DNA from: Marinobacterium marinum
GTDB taxonomy: Bacteria; Pseudomonadota; Gammaproteobacteria; Pseudomonadales; Balneatricaceae
DNA length: 64,000 bases
Reading direction: 5' to 3'
Assembly (NCBI RefSeq): GCF_013868415.1
Contig: NZ_JACEMT010000043.1
Coordinates: 62,001 to 126,000 of the forward strand
The notes under the pieces are model-generated. The model saw only the letters and a program-made list of their open reading frames with translations, was not told where the DNA came from and did not search any database. Made by a program: the position numbers and the translations under genes. This document shows, one piece after another, positions 35,959 to 44,626 of the stretch (its first letter is position 1; the number at the start of each line of letters is the position of its first letter).

Positions 35959-36882
35959 TTAGTCTTCTTCGGGTGTGTTTGTCTGCCGCTTTTGCCTGCG
36001 GATAGTGCCACGCAGGCGGGTGTACACGCCCTTGCCGCCGCGACCGATCATCACGAGGCTGCGCTGACTGCCGTTGCCGATGTTCCGGGCCAGGGTGTTG
36101 ATTTTATCGCCCAGCTTGAGCGAGCCGGCTTCGTCAAAGATAGCCTTGACCTGATCGCGCGCGATGTTCTCCTGCTCACTCGGTAGACCGTCCACGGCAA
36201 TGACCTGATCAATCAGGCGCAGGACTTCGGTGCTCATTGTCTTATAGTTGCAGTCCGGGTTGCGCTGTTTGTAGCCTGCCAGTGTTTGAGCGACCTCATG
36301 CAGGCTGCACTGGGCCAGCTCTGCATGGATAGCATCCAGTCCCGTGGTGACGAAAGTGGGGTCATAGCCCCATTCCCGGATAAAATATTGTTCGAGAAAG
36401 GCGCGTTCATCGGCGCTGGATGGCGTCTCGGTGGTGGCCACCTTGAGGCTGAGTGTCGCAATCAGGTCAAAGAGCCCTACAGCCAGTATGTCGAGCGGCG
36501 TATTGATGAATTCGGGAATGACTTTCACCCGGCTGGAATTGCCGCGGACGAAGGTTTTGCCAATGACGACGCTCAGCCCGGCTCCCAGCGCCCCGGCGGC
36601 AATGGCCCAACCCAATGGCGTTACGGCCGTGCCCAACCCCAACAGACCCAGGATGCCGCTGGGGGCAAAAAAGGTTCCGGCAACAAAGGACGACTTGGCG
36701 ATGGCAGCGCCGGTGATGGCGCCATTACCGGCATCCAGTGCGTCCAGCAGGTAGCGCTTCAACTTGAGCGACGCAAAGGCGTCTTCACCAATATCCAGTT
36801 GAGCCTTGAAGCGGAGATCATTGGCAAGAACCTGTTCGATACCCTGTGCCCAGGACGGGCTGTTTTCCTGTGTCATGGTCAT
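35959..36882 (-). CDS. Membrane protein with C-terminal TerB-like helical domain
   Basis: 307 aa. The middle (about residues 58-105) is glycine/alanine-rich and hydrophobic (ILGLLGLGTAVTPLGWAIAA), like a glycine-zipper or two short membrane helices. The last 130 residues are helical, with RLIDQVIAVDGLPSEQE resembling the acidic DGxxxxxE pattern of TerB/DjlA-type metal-binding domains, followed by a very basic tail. I am fairly sure of the membrane part and less so of TerB. It converges with the cold-shock/DUF3465 gene with only 8 bp between stops. Function unknown. Confidence 0.65.
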   Translation of the reverse strand: MTMTQENSPSWAQGIEQVLANDLRFKAQLDIGEDAFASLKLKRYLLDALDAGNGAITGAAIAKSSFVAGTFFAPSGILGLLGLGTAVTPLGWAIAAGALGAGLSVVIGKTFVRGNSSRVKVIPEFINTPLDILAVGLFDLIATLSLKVATTETPSSADERAFLEQYFIREWGYDPTFVTTGLDAIHAELAQCSLHEVAQTLAGYKQRNPDCNYKTMSTEVLRLIDQVIAVDGLPSEQENIARDQVKAIFDEAGSLKLGDKINTLARNIGNGSQRSLVMIGRGGKGVYTRLRGTIRRQKRQTNTPEED

Positions 36883-37028
36883 GGACCGCCTTCAACATGT
36901 TGCTGGTTGATGGATACTCGTGATTATACGTGGTATTAGAAGGGTTGCACTGAAATCAGCGCGTTACTGATCACAGACGCCTCTCTCTGGTAAACTGTGA
37001 AAAAAAGTATTAAATGTATTAAATAAAC

Positions 37029-37041
37029 CTGGTCTGACCAG
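37029..37041. promoter_or_regulatory. GntR-type operator candidate
   Basis: CTGGTCTGACCAG is a perfect 13-bp palindrome with the TGGTCnGACCA core used by FadR-subfamily GntR regulators. It lies just after an AT-rich promoter-like stretch, 120 bp before the ABC receptor gene. No GntR gene is in the window. Confidence 0.45.
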
Positions 37042-37067
37042 TTAAAAACAACAAAAAACAGAGCATG

Positions 37068-37152
37068 GCTGTCGCGGGGTACCCCTGAGAGCGGATCCAT
37101 GTACCAGGGGCCTAAGGCATGTACATCCTGATAAAGAGATAACTGACAGGAG
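37068..37152 (+). promoter_or_regulatory. Structured mRNA leader before ABC transporter
   Basis: GGGGTACCCC (37076-37085) is self-complementary. ATGTAC (37099-37104) pairs with GTACAT (37121-37126), enclosing GCC-TAA-GGC. CCTG (37127-37130) can pair either with CAGG at 37105-37108 or with CAGG at 37147-37150, and the latter is part of the ribosome site AGGAG. That gives two exclusive folds, one hiding the ribosome site. It does not match a riboswitch class I know. Confidence 0.4.
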
Positions 37153-37160
37153 TGTTATCG

Positions 37161-38135
37161 ATGAAACCTGTAATGACCTTGAAGAAGTTATTGGCAACAG
37201 CAGTGGCAGCCAGTGCCTTGGCGGCATCAACGTCCCAGGCTGAAGAGTCCGTGTATGTGGCGACGACGGCGATTGTTGAACATGCGGCACTGGACTCCGT
37301 GCGTGATGGCATCAAGCAGACGCTGAAAGAGCAGGGCTATACGGATGACAACCTGAAATTTACGTACGAAAGTGCCCAGGGCAATCCGGCCATCGCTGCA
37401 CAAATCGCCCGCAAATTGGTGGGCGAAGCCCCTGATGTGGTGGTGGGTATTTCCACACCTTCCGCACAGAGTCTGGCGAGCGCAACCCGCGATATTCCGG
37501 TCGTGTTCTCAGCCGTGACCGACCCTTTGTCCGCCAAGCTGGTTTCCAGCCTGGAAGCGCCGGGTGGTAATGTCACCGGTCTGTCTGACAAGACCCCTGT
37601 TGCTCAGCATTTGGACCTGATTCGCGAGTTTGTACCCGACATGAAAAAGCTGGGTGTACCCTATAATCCGGGCGAACCCAACGCGGTGGCCATTGTTGCG
37701 ATTTTGAAGGAAGAGGCCGCGAAACGGGGCATTGAAATCGTTGAAGCACCGGCACCCAAGTCGTCGGATGTGATGATGGCATCACAAAAGCTGATCGGTA
37801 CAGCCGATGCGATTTACTGCCCGACCGACAATACCATCCTGACGGCGCTGGAGTCCGTGGTGAAAGTAGGTATTGACGGACGTCTGCCGGTGTTCTCCGG
37901 TGATACCGGTTCGGTCGAGCGTGGAGCCGTTGCCGCTCTGGGTTTCAATTACTTTGATATCGGTCGTCAGACTGGCGATGTGATCGTACGCATCCTCAAT
38001 GGCGAAAAGGCCGGTGATATTCCCGTTCGCGTTGCGACCGGTTCCGACCTCTTCGTGAATGCCAAGATGGCACCGTTGATGGGTGTCGAAATCCCCCAGG
38101 CCGTACGTGAGCGTGCGACCAAAATCATCGAGTAA
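37161..38135 (+). CDS. ABC transporter substrate-binding protein (TrpX-like, ABC_sub_bind)
   Basis: 324 aa with a signal peptide ending at STSQAEE. VYVATTAIVEHAALDSVRDG, KLGVPYNPGEPNAV and FSGDTGSVERGAVAALGFNY are typical of the ABC_sub_bind family that includes TrpX of the TrpXYZ tryptophan/aromatic transporter. No lipobox cysteine, so it is soluble in the periplasm. AGGAG lies eight bases before the ATG. First of three genes with permease and ATPase. The ligand may be an amino acid or purine-like compound; it cannot be fixed from sequence. Confidence 0.9.
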   Translation: MKPVMTLKKLLATAVAASALAASTSQAEESVYVATTAIVEHAALDSVRDGIKQTLKEQGYTDDNLKFTYESAQGNPAIAAQIARKLVGEAPDVVVGISTPSAQSLASATRDIPVVFSAVTDPLSAKLVSSLEAPGGNVTGLSDKTPVAQHLDLIREFVPDMKKLGVPYNPGEPNAVAIVAILKEEAAKRGIEIVEAPAPKSSDVMMASQKLIGTADAIYCPTDNTILTALESVVKVGIDGRLPVFSGDTGSVERGAVAALGFNYFDIGRQTGDVIVRILNGEKAGDIPVRVATGSDLFVNAKMAPLMGVEIPQAVRERATKIIE

Positions 38136-38143
38136 TACCTGTA

Positions 38144-38174
38144 CCGGCGTGCCTGTATCGATAGGGCACGCCGG
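38144..38174 (+). other. Intercistronic hairpin after receptor gene
   Basis: CCGGCGTGCC (38144-38153) pairs with GGCACGCCGG (38165-38174). It has no T-run. Such stems commonly keep receptor mRNA more abundant than the permease and ATPase messages. Confidence 0.65.
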
Positions 38175-38200
38175 GCTGTACACCTGACAAGGCAATTCAT

Positions 38201-39106
38201 ATGTCCCTCTTTTCCTTTATGGGCACGCTGGAGATCGGTTTTATTTTCGGTCTTGTGGCGGTCGGCGTTTACCTGACTTTCCGAGTGCTCGATTTTCCTG
38301 ACCTGACGGTCGATGGCAGCTTTACCCTGGGTGCGGCCTTGGCTGCGGCCCTGATTATTTCTGGTGTTAACCCTTACATAGCGACGTTCTGTGCGCTGTT
38401 GGGCGGTGCCGTGGCGGGCATGGTAACGGCCTGGCTGAACCTGCGCTTCAATATTCTGCATCTATTGGCCAGTATCCTGACCATGACGGCGTTGTACACG
38501 ATCAACCTGCGTGTGATGGGTAAACCGAACCTGGCTTTGATCACTGAGCCCACGGTGCTGTCACCCTTCATGTCGCTGGGCATCCCCAACATGTATTTGA
38601 AGGTGATATTTGTCGGTCTGGTTGTGGTTGCGGTCGGGCTGCTGGTTGCCTGGTTTCTCAATACACAATACGGCATGGCGATGCGGGCGACCGGCGCCAA
38701 CCCGCGCATGGCCCAGGCCAATGGCATCGTGGTGAATCAGAAAATCTATGCTGGACTGGCCCTGTCCAACGGCCTGGTGGCGCTGGCGGGTGCCCTGTTT
38801 GCACAAACTAACGGCTTTGCCGATTCGACCATGGGTATCGGTACCATTGTGGTGGGGCTGGCGGCCGTGATCGTAGGCGAGAGCCTGTTCAACAGTCGCT
38901 CCATGCTGATCATAGTATTGGGCTGTATTGTCGGTTCCTTGCTGTATCGATTGGCGATAGCGGTCGCTCTGAATGCCGATTTCATCGGGTTCACGACCTC
39001 GGACCTAAACCTGATTACCGCTGTTTTGGTGGGATTGGCGTTGATTTTGCCGCAGTTGCGGCGTGAGTGGAAAGCACGCAAGGCTGCCAAAGGGGATACG
39101 GTATGA
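38201..39106 (+). CDS. ABC transporter permease (TrpY-like)
   Basis: 301 aa, hydrophobic, of the BPD_transp_2 (branched-chain amino-acid/ribose) type. FRVLDFPDLTVDGSFTLGAA is the conserved block of the permeases paired with ABC_sub_bind receptors. GTIVVGLAAVIVGESLFNSR corresponds to the coupling region. A basic tail ends the protein. It probably forms a homodimer with two copies of the next gene product. Start ATG at 38201; the stop overlaps the ATPase start by four bases. Confidence 0.92.
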   Translation: MSLFSFMGTLEIGFIFGLVAVGVYLTFRVLDFPDLTVDGSFTLGAALAAALIISGVNPYIATFCALLGGAVAGMVTAWLNLRFNILHLLASILTMTALYTINLRVMGKPNLALITEPTVLSPFMSLGIPNMYLKVIFVGLVVVAVGLLVAWFLNTQYGMAMRATGANPRMAQANGIVVNQKIYAGLALSNGLVALAGALFAQTNGFADSTMGIGTIVVGLAAVIVGESLFNSRSMLIIVLGCIVGSLLYRLAIAVALNADFIGFTTSDLNLITAVLVGLALILPQLRREWKARKAAKGDTV

Positions 39107-39906
39107 TTCGTTGTAAACAGGTCAAAGTGACCTTCAACCCCGGACTGGCAACAGAAAAAAAGGCTTTGCAGGGGGTGGATTTAACGATCCCTCAGGGCGA
39201 GTTCGTGACCGTGATCGGTTCCAACGGGGCGGGCAAATCCACCCTGTTGAATACGATTGCCGGTGATATTCGCTGTTCATCGGGGCAGCTCTGCTTTGAT
39301 GACCGAGATGTGACCGCGCTGTCAGCCGCGGCACGGACAGGTGATGTAGCCCGTGTTTTTCAGGACCCGTTGGCGGGCACCTGTGGTGAAATGACCATCG
39401 AAGAAAATATGGCGCTGGCTTACGGGCGCGGCAAGCGTCGGGGCCTGACGCTTGCGCTGAATGAACCTCTGCGTCAATTGTTTCGTGAGCAGTTGGCCCG
39501 CCTCAACCTGGGGCTGGAGAATCGCCTGAATACGCAAATGGGACTGTTGTCGGGTGGTCAGCGTCAGTCCGTCAGCCTGCTGATGTCGGCACTGCAACCC
39601 AGTAAAATTCTGTTGCTGGATGAGCATACCGCAGCCCTCGACCCCAAAACGGCTGCTTTGGTGATGGATATTACCGATCAAATTGTGGCTGAAAAGCAGT
39701 TGACCGTGTTGATGGTGACACACTCCATGCGTCAGGCGCTGGATTATGGTACCCGCACGATCATGATGCATGAAGGTCAGGTGGCATTTGACCTGTCGGG
39801 TGAAGAGCGCAGCCAGTATGGTGTCAAAGATCTGCTGAATCTGTTTGCCAAGATTCGCCCGGACGGTGATGAACTGGACGACGACAAACTGTTGCTCGGA
39901 GCCTGA
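39103..39906 (+). CDS. ABC transporter ATPase (TrpZ-like)
   Basis: 267 aa. Walker A is IGSNGAGKSTLLNTIAG, the signature is LLSGGQRQSVSLLM, Walker B is ILLLDEHTAALDP with the catalytic Glu, and the switch histidine is in VTHSMRQAL. It energises the adjacent permease. It begins at the ATG overlapping the permease stop (ATGA, 39103-39106). The ligand follows that of the receptor. Confidence 0.94.
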   Translation: MIRCKQVKVTFNPGLATEKKALQGVDLTIPQGEFVTVIGSNGAGKSTLLNTIAGDIRCSSGQLCFDDRDVTALSAAARTGDVARVFQDPLAGTCGEMTIEENMALAYGRGKRRGLTLALNEPLRQLFREQLARLNLGLENRLNTQMGLLSGGQRQSVSLLMSALQPSKILLLDEHTAALDPKTAALVMDITDQIVAEKQLTVLMVTHSMRQALDYGTRTIMMHEGQVAFDLSGEERSQYGVKDLLNLFAKIRPDGDELDDDKLLLGA

Positions 39907-39962
39907 TCAGGCTTCAATCGGTGTCAGGCACCTGCGGGAGCGGGTGTCTGTTCATCGAATCC

Positions 39963-40280
39963 CTATCCAAGGGTGTTGCCGGCGAGCTGGCGTTCGATCT
40001 CTTCCTGAATTCGCTGTTCTATTCTGATGCGTTCTTCCACCGGCAGGTTACGCAAGGCTTCTTCGGTTAATCCCATCCCGTGTAACAGCTGATGACGTAT
40101 ACGTTCGGCGGGCGTCATCGACACAATGGACAAAAGCTCATCTCGTGTATTGGGCCGTTCGTCTTTTGACGTGCTCAGGTCGGCCAGTATCGCAGCAAAG
40201 CCTGCGCTCTCGTCACTGCTTGCCTGTGGATGTTGTGTGTTCTGCGGGTGTGGAGATGTGCAGGGGGCAATTTTCAGCAT
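39963..40280 (-). CDS. Small protein of unknown function
   Basis: 105 aa, no signal peptide. The first half is low-complexity and polar. The second half is a conserved-looking helical stretch MTPAERIRHQLLHGMGLTEE then ALRNLPVEERIRIEQRIQEE. I have seen similar C-terminal ends in uncharacterised Pseudomonas-type proteins, but can assign no function. GAGAAG lies six bases before the ATG at 40280. It converges with the ABC operon and stands alone after the TRAP dctM gene on the same strand. Confidence 0.6.
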   Translation of the reverse strand: MLKIAPCTSPHPQNTQHPQASSDESAGFAAILADLSTSKDERPNTRDELLSIVSMTPAERIRHQLLHGMGLTEEALRNLPVEERIRIEQRIQEEIERQLAGNTLG

Positions 40281-40434
40281 TGTATTCTTCTCGTTGTCAG
40301 CCGTTATGCGTACGATCATCTCCATGAACGCACAAAAATTCAAGCCTGGACCGACGGAGCACGAAATTGATTGGGCAGGGCAAGTATTTGGGTTTCCGGG
40401 GGCCGTTTGGTACGGCCTCCGGCCAGAATATACA

Positions 40435-41742
40435 TTAGCCACCATAGCCCATGACGAGCTTGGGCAGCATCAGACTGAGCTGGGGCACGAAAGTCACCAG
40501 CAACACCATGGGCAGGTGCCCCAGAGTCAGAAATTTCAGTGTTGGCTTCAAGTATTGGTCAAGTGACAGCTGACTGACGCCCCCGGCCATGTACAACATG
40601 GGGGCACAGGGAGGTGAAATATTACCCAAGCCCAGATTAACGCCCACAACCGCTGCAAAATGGATCGGGTCGATACCCAACTGCTGTATCACCGGCAGGA
40701 AAATGACGGCGGCCAGAACGCTGCCGGAAATATCGTCAACAATCATGCCGATCAGCAGCAACAGGATGTTGATCAGGAACAGGATGACGTATTTGTTATC
40801 GGATATCTGCAGCAGGGCATCGGCCAGCTCCCTGGGAACCTGCTCCAGAATCATGGTGCGGCTCATGATAAACAGGAAAAACAGAACCGCCATGATTGAC
40901 CCGGTCATGGTGACCGCCTTGATGGTGGCTTGACCAACTGTTTTCAGAGTCAGGCCCCGGTAAATGAACAGGCCAACGGGAATGGCGTAGAGTACCGCAA
41001 TGGCAGCGGCCTCGGTTGGAGTTGCGATACCGCTGTAGATGGCGCCCAGAATCAGTAGAGGCATCAGCAGTGCAAAACCGGCGCTGCCAGCTGACTTCAT
41101 GACGCCCTTGGCGGCTGCGGTCATGGGAAGCGGTGCGTCCACCTTGATCTGGTTGTTGTCCTTGAGGAACCAGAAGTTCAGGCCGCAATATACCAAAGCC
41201 AGCAGGATGCCGGGAATGATAGTGGACAGGAAGGCCGCGCCAACGGAAATACCTCCGGTAATGGAAAATACGATCATCGGAATACTGGGCGGGATCATCA
41301 ACGCCAGTACCGATGAACAGGCGACCAGCGCCGTGGCATGGCCGGCCGGATAGCCTTCTCGCACCATGCGTGGGATCATCACTTGGCCGATTGCGGCAAT
41401 GGCGGCTGTCGAACTACCGGAGATTGCCCCGAACAGGGCACAGGTGACCACGGTTACTGCGCCCAAGCCGCCTTTGATGCGTCCCACGATCGAGTTGACG
41501 AAGTTCAGCAACCGCTCTGAAATGCCGCCTTCGGCCATCAGAATACCGGCGTAGATGAACAGGGGCAGGGCAAGCAGGGCGAAACCGCTGGATGTTTTGA
41601 AGCCGTGTGGTATCAGGAAGGAAATGTTGTTGTCGGTCAAAAAGGCAAACAGCAGGGCGCCAATACCGAACGAGAAGGCCACCGGTACCTGTGCCAGCAG
41701 CAGGACCACAATGACCGTCATGGCGATCAGGAAAAGGGTCAT
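40435..41742 (-). CDS. dctM: TRAP transporter large membrane subunit (DctM)
   Basis: 435 aa, the normal length for DctM. Multiple membrane segments and the family blocks FALLALPLFIYAGILMAEGG, FGAISGSSTAAIAAIGQVMI and GVNLGLGNISPPCAPMLYMA are visible. It carries out Na+-driven transport of the solute delivered by DctP. The start overlaps the dctQ stop by four bases. It is last in the dctP-dctQ-dctM order. Confidence 0.95.
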   Translation of the reverse strand: MTLFLIAMTVIVVLLLAQVPVAFSFGIGALLFAFLTDNNISFLIPHGFKTSSGFALLALPLFIYAGILMAEGGISERLLNFVNSIVGRIKGGLGAVTVVTCALFGAISGSSTAAIAAIGQVMIPRMVREGYPAGHATALVACSSVLALMIPPSIPMIVFSITGGISVGAAFLSTIIPGILLALVYCGLNFWFLKDNNQIKVDAPLPMTAAAKGVMKSAGSAGFALLMPLLILGAIYSGIATPTEAAAIAVLYAIPVGLFIYRGLTLKTVGQATIKAVTMTGSIMAVLFFLFIMSRTMILEQVPRELADALLQISDNKYVILFLINILLLLIGMIVDDISGSVLAAVIFLPVIQQLGIDPIHFAAVVGVNLGLGNISPPCAPMLYMAGGVSQLSLDQYLKPTLKFLTLGHLPMVLLVTFVPQLSLMLPKLVMGYGG

Positions 41743-42311
41743 TCCGTACCTCCTGTCGTCTTGTTACGGCTCAGTTGTTGCAGTTCGTTCCAGGCCTTTC
41801 CTGCCTGGACCAGGAAGCAGATACACATCATGCCGAAACCGGCAATCATACTGGCGCTCCACAAGCCTTTTGGCCACCGCAAATAGATGCTGCTGCGGCC
41901 CTTTTCAATGACGAAAATTGCGTATTTGCAGGCGAAATAACCAAATATAATGGCGGCCGTGAGGCTTATGAGTAGAGCCAGCAGCTCGATCAGCTTCAGT
42001 TTCCAGGGGTCCTGCACCAGCAGGGAAACAATGCCTCCCTGAATATGCTCTCGAGTCAGAGTGGCATAACCCATACCGAGGAAATAGACCCACACCCCCA
42101 ACAGGATGGAAACTTCCTCTACCCCGGCGAAAGGCGAGTCAAAAAAGTAACGCAGGATGACTTGAGCAAACATCAGTGCGGCAAGTCCGAATCCGGCCAG
42201 GAACATCATGACCTTATAGGCGGTATGCAAAAATTCGGTGATGGATGCCAGGTTGATTCGTGCGACCTCTACCTTGTCGGAGGTCGCCAATACAGGCGAA
42301 TAGTGTTGCAT
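41739..42311 (-). CDS. dctQ: TRAP transporter small membrane subunit (DctQ)
   Basis: 190 aa with four hydrophobic helices. FAQVILRYFFDSPFAGVEEV is the conserved DctQ motif, and YFLGMGYATLTREHIQGGIV follows. GAGG lies eight bases before the ATG at 42311, which removes an unlikely upstream extension of 19 residues. It supports DctM in the membrane. Confidence 0.93.
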   Translation of the reverse strand: MQHYSPVLATSDKVEVARINLASITEFLHTAYKVMMFLAGFGLAALMFAQVILRYFFDSPFAGVEEVSILLGVWVYFLGMGYATLTREHIQGGIVSLLVQDPWKLKLIELLALLISLTAAIIFGYFACKYAIFVIEKGRSSIYLRWPKGLWSASMIAGFGMMCICFLVQAGKAWNELQQLSRNKTTGGTE

Positions 42312-42337
42312 GGTGGTAGCCTCTAAAAAGCAGCGTG

Positions 42338-42358
42338 GCTGCCACGGAGTGTGGCAGC
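42338..42358 (-). other. Intercistronic hairpin between dctP and dctQ
   Basis: GCTGCCAC (42338-42345) pairs with GTGGCAGC (42351-42358). As in many binding-protein operons it may stabilise the receptor message or attenuate read-through to the membrane genes. Confidence 0.6.
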
Positions 42359-42375
42359 ACAGTGGCATGGAGTGC

Positions 42376-43395
42376 TCAGTCGATAGCCGCGATTTTTCGC
42401 ATCATCTGCATGATTTCAGAGCCTACAATTTCTTCCATGTAAGGCCATTCGTGAGTATAGAGGCTGTTTTTGGCCTGTTGCATCTGTTCGGGAGTCAGTT
42501 CAACAACATTAATGCCATGGTCGCGAACCTTATCCAGGTATTTCTCGTCGATGGATTGGGCGGTGTCCCAGACAGAACTCAGTGTGGCATTGGCTGCAGT
42601 CTGGATCTTGTCGCGTTCAGAGGCCGGCAATGAGATCCACCAGTCGCGATTAACCAGCCAGAAGGCGTGTTCGAAATAGTCACGGGTCAGAATATAGCTC
42701 TCCAGCACATCGCGCATTTGCCAGATTTCGACGGCGGCACCGAAAGCGCGTGCATCAACAGTGCCCAGTTGCAGGGAGGTATAGACCTCGGCAAGCGGCA
42801 TGGGAACAGCGCTAAAGCCAAGGTTGTTAAAGCGCTCCACTGCCAAAGGTGTGGGAACGACGCGGATCTTGATGCCCTTGGCATCTTCGGGGAAATTGGT
42901 AGGCACCTTACCCGTGCCCTTGCGCATGGTTATAGAGCCAAAACCGGTGGGAATAACGCCGAGTGATACAAGGTCGTTGTCTTCCAGGATCCGGTTGTAG
43001 ACATCAACCATAGGGCCGCCGGGGCCGTAAACCTCGCGGGCAGATGCCCAGCTGTCTACGACATACCCCAGCCAGGTCAAATCCAGACGCGGGTCAAATT
43101 CCGAGTGGCCATATGTGATGGTCATCGGAATGGCCCCCGCAACCGTTTGCTCAAAAAGTGATGTCCAGTCTCCCAGGTCTCCTCCCGGGTGGTAGGCAAC
43201 GGCATAAGAGGAGTTTTGTGCTTTCAACTCGTCGATAAAACGTTCGGATGCGGCATGAAATATATGATCCGTGTTCATGGCTTGGGCGAGGATGAAGCTG
43301 TCGTCGGCCTGTGCGGCCGGAGCAAACGGCAGGCTCAGTGCCGCCGTCAGTGCGCAGGATGTGAGCAGAGCGGAAAGTTTGGGTTTAATAGTCAT
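42376..43395 (-). CDS. dctP: TRAP transporter solute receptor (DctP)
   Basis: 339 aa with a signal peptide ending at PAAQADD. The ligand-binding arginine region is GIKIRVVPTPLAVERFNNLG, and AVPMPLAEVYTSLQLGTVDA is the standard DctP helix. It precedes dctQ and dctM. Divergently arranged aminotransferase and semialdehyde dehydrogenase genes, and a 20-bp motif shared by both promoters, suggest that the ligand is a substrate of that pathway such as beta-alanine or a related omega-amino acid. This is an inference. Confidence 0.94.
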   Translation of the reverse strand: MTIKPKLSALLTSCALTAALSLPFAPAAQADDSFILAQAMNTDHIFHAASERFIDELKAQNSSYAVAYHPGGDLGDWTSLFEQTVAGAIPMTITYGHSEFDPRLDLTWLGYVVDSWASAREVYGPGGPMVDVYNRILEDNDLVSLGVIPTGFGSITMRKGTGKVPTNFPEDAKGIKIRVVPTPLAVERFNNLGFSAVPMPLAEVYTSLQLGTVDARAFGAAVEIWQMRDVLESYILTRDYFEHAFWLVNRDWWISLPASERDKIQTAANATLSSVWDTAQSIDEKYLDKVRDHGINVVELTPEQMQQAKNSLYTHEWPYMEEIVGSEIMQMMRKIAAID

Positions 43396-43489
43396 TGTGA
43401 CCTCCGGTGTTGTTTTTATATGTGGTCATCACACCTTGGCAACCGTTGCGTTTGCCAAAGGTGTCAAGGCAGTCTGCGGCCCGTAAATT

Positions 43490-43509
43490 GTTAATTAAAT
43501 CTATATTTG
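43490..43509 (-). promoter_or_regulatory. Shared 20-bp motif upstream of dctP
   Basis: Read along dctP transcription it is CAAATATAGATTTAATTAAC, 94 bp before the start codon. It matches 17 of 20 bases of the motif at 44498-44517, which has the same orientation and similar distance to the aminotransferase gene. TTAATTAAA and TTTAATTAA at 43491-43518 also form an inverted repeat. Probably a site for the LysR regulator between them. Confidence 0.55.
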
Positions 43510-43528
43510 TTTAATTAAAGATAACTTT

Positions 43529-44458
43529 TTACTTACCTTTTTCGATATCTGTCTGAATCTGGCGCAGGGACTCCAGATAGGTATCCAGTACCAGGTTGGA
43601 ACGGGCGCCCTTACGGGTGATTACGGCAAAGGGCGTGACGAAATGATGGGCCTTCGGTGCAATGGCCCGCATCCGTCCTTCGGCCACCCAGAGTGCGGCG
43701 AAATGTTCCGGTAGAAAACCGATGTAGGCACCGGTCAGAATCAGGAAGGCGACGCCTTCGCGGTCAGTGGCCGTGGCCACTCCGTGCAGGGGCTGATAAT
43801 GGCGTTTGATGTCGGCGCTCTGGGCATAGGCGGGCACGACCGCATCCCAGTCTGCAAGCGAGGCAATATCGGTATCGGCCATGTCGAACAAGGGGTGATC
43901 GTTACTGCAGTACAGGCGGGACTCCTCGTCGTACAGGGGCAGGTAATCCAATCCGGCCAGTGCGCGATGGTGGGGGACCATGCCCACATGCAGGCGGCCA
44001 TCCAGCACCGCCAGTTCTATTTCGTTGGGTGGACTCATGCGGATATTGATCTTGACCTCCGGCCCGACCTGTTTCAGGCGTGACAGGGCGTGGGTGATCT
44101 GCATTCGCGGCATGGTCACCAGGTTGTCGGTAATACCAATATTCAACTCGCCCTTGAGGTGGGCGTGCAGTGAATTGACACGGGTTTTGAACTCCTCCAG
44201 CGAAGACAGCAGTTGTAACGTGAATTCGTAAACCTGCTTCCCCTCGTCGGTTAACGAAAACCCGGAACGACCACGCTGGCACAGCCTGAACCCCAGCCGT
44301 ACCTCCAGATCGGCCATGGCGATGCTGATAGCCGCACGACTGATATTCAGCTCAACTTCGGCCGCCGAAAAACCGCCGGACTCTACAACGGCGCGGAAAA
44401 TACGCAGCATGCGCAGGTCCACATCGCTGAGTTGGCCCTTGAACTCTGACCCTTTCAT
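43529..44458 (-). CDS. LysR-family regulator of the TRAP/aminotransferase module
   Basis: 309 aa. The helix-turn-helix is ESGGFSAAEVELNISRAAIS followed by IAMADLEVRLGFRL. The effector domain begins at GELNIGITDNLVTMPRMQIT and ends near position 300, as usual. It lies between the TRAP operon (same strand, downstream) and the omega-aminotransferase gene (divergent). Two copies of one 20-bp motif flank it, so I infer that it controls both. Confidence 0.92.
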   Translation of the reverse strand: MKGSEFKGQLSDVDLRMLRIFRAVVESGGFSAAEVELNISRAAISIAMADLEVRLGFRLCQRGRSGFSLTDEGKQVYEFTLQLLSSLEEFKTRVNSLHAHLKGELNIGITDNLVTMPRMQITHALSRLKQVGPEVKINIRMSPPNEIELAVLDGRLHVGMVPHHRALAGLDYLPLYDEESRLYCSNDHPLFDMADTDIASLADWDAVVPAYAQSADIKRHYQPLHGVATATDREGVAFLILTGAYIGFLPEHFAALWVAEGRMRAIAPKAHHFVTPFAVITRKGARSNLVLDTYLESLRQIQTDIEKGK

Positions 44459-44497
44459 ACGACTCCTCAGGTAAGTAAAAGATTAATTGAAGGTTAG

Positions 44498-44517
44498 GAA
44501 ATTTAGATTTATTTAAC
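44498..44517 (+). promoter_or_regulatory. Shared 20-bp motif upstream of aminotransferase
   Basis: GAAATTTAGATTTATTTAAC, 109 bp before the aminotransferase start and 39 bp before the lysR start. It matches 17 of 20 bases with the dctP-side motif at 43490-43509 in the same orientation relative to the gene it precedes. Confidence 0.55.
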
Positions 44518-44626
44518 TGATGTCGGGTTGCAAAGTCTATACACGGTTGAGGGCGAGAGCACGAAAAGGCCCGTTTCAGCCCACACACAATAACAACACA
44601 GAACCGGCTTCTGTCAGGAGTGCCTT

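Noticed and set aside
37074..37094. Resemblance to a TPP riboswitch (GGGGTACCCCTGAGA)
   Set aside because: The other conserved half (the CCTGATC...GCGNAGGGA region) is missing and the operon is not thiamine-like by its receptor.
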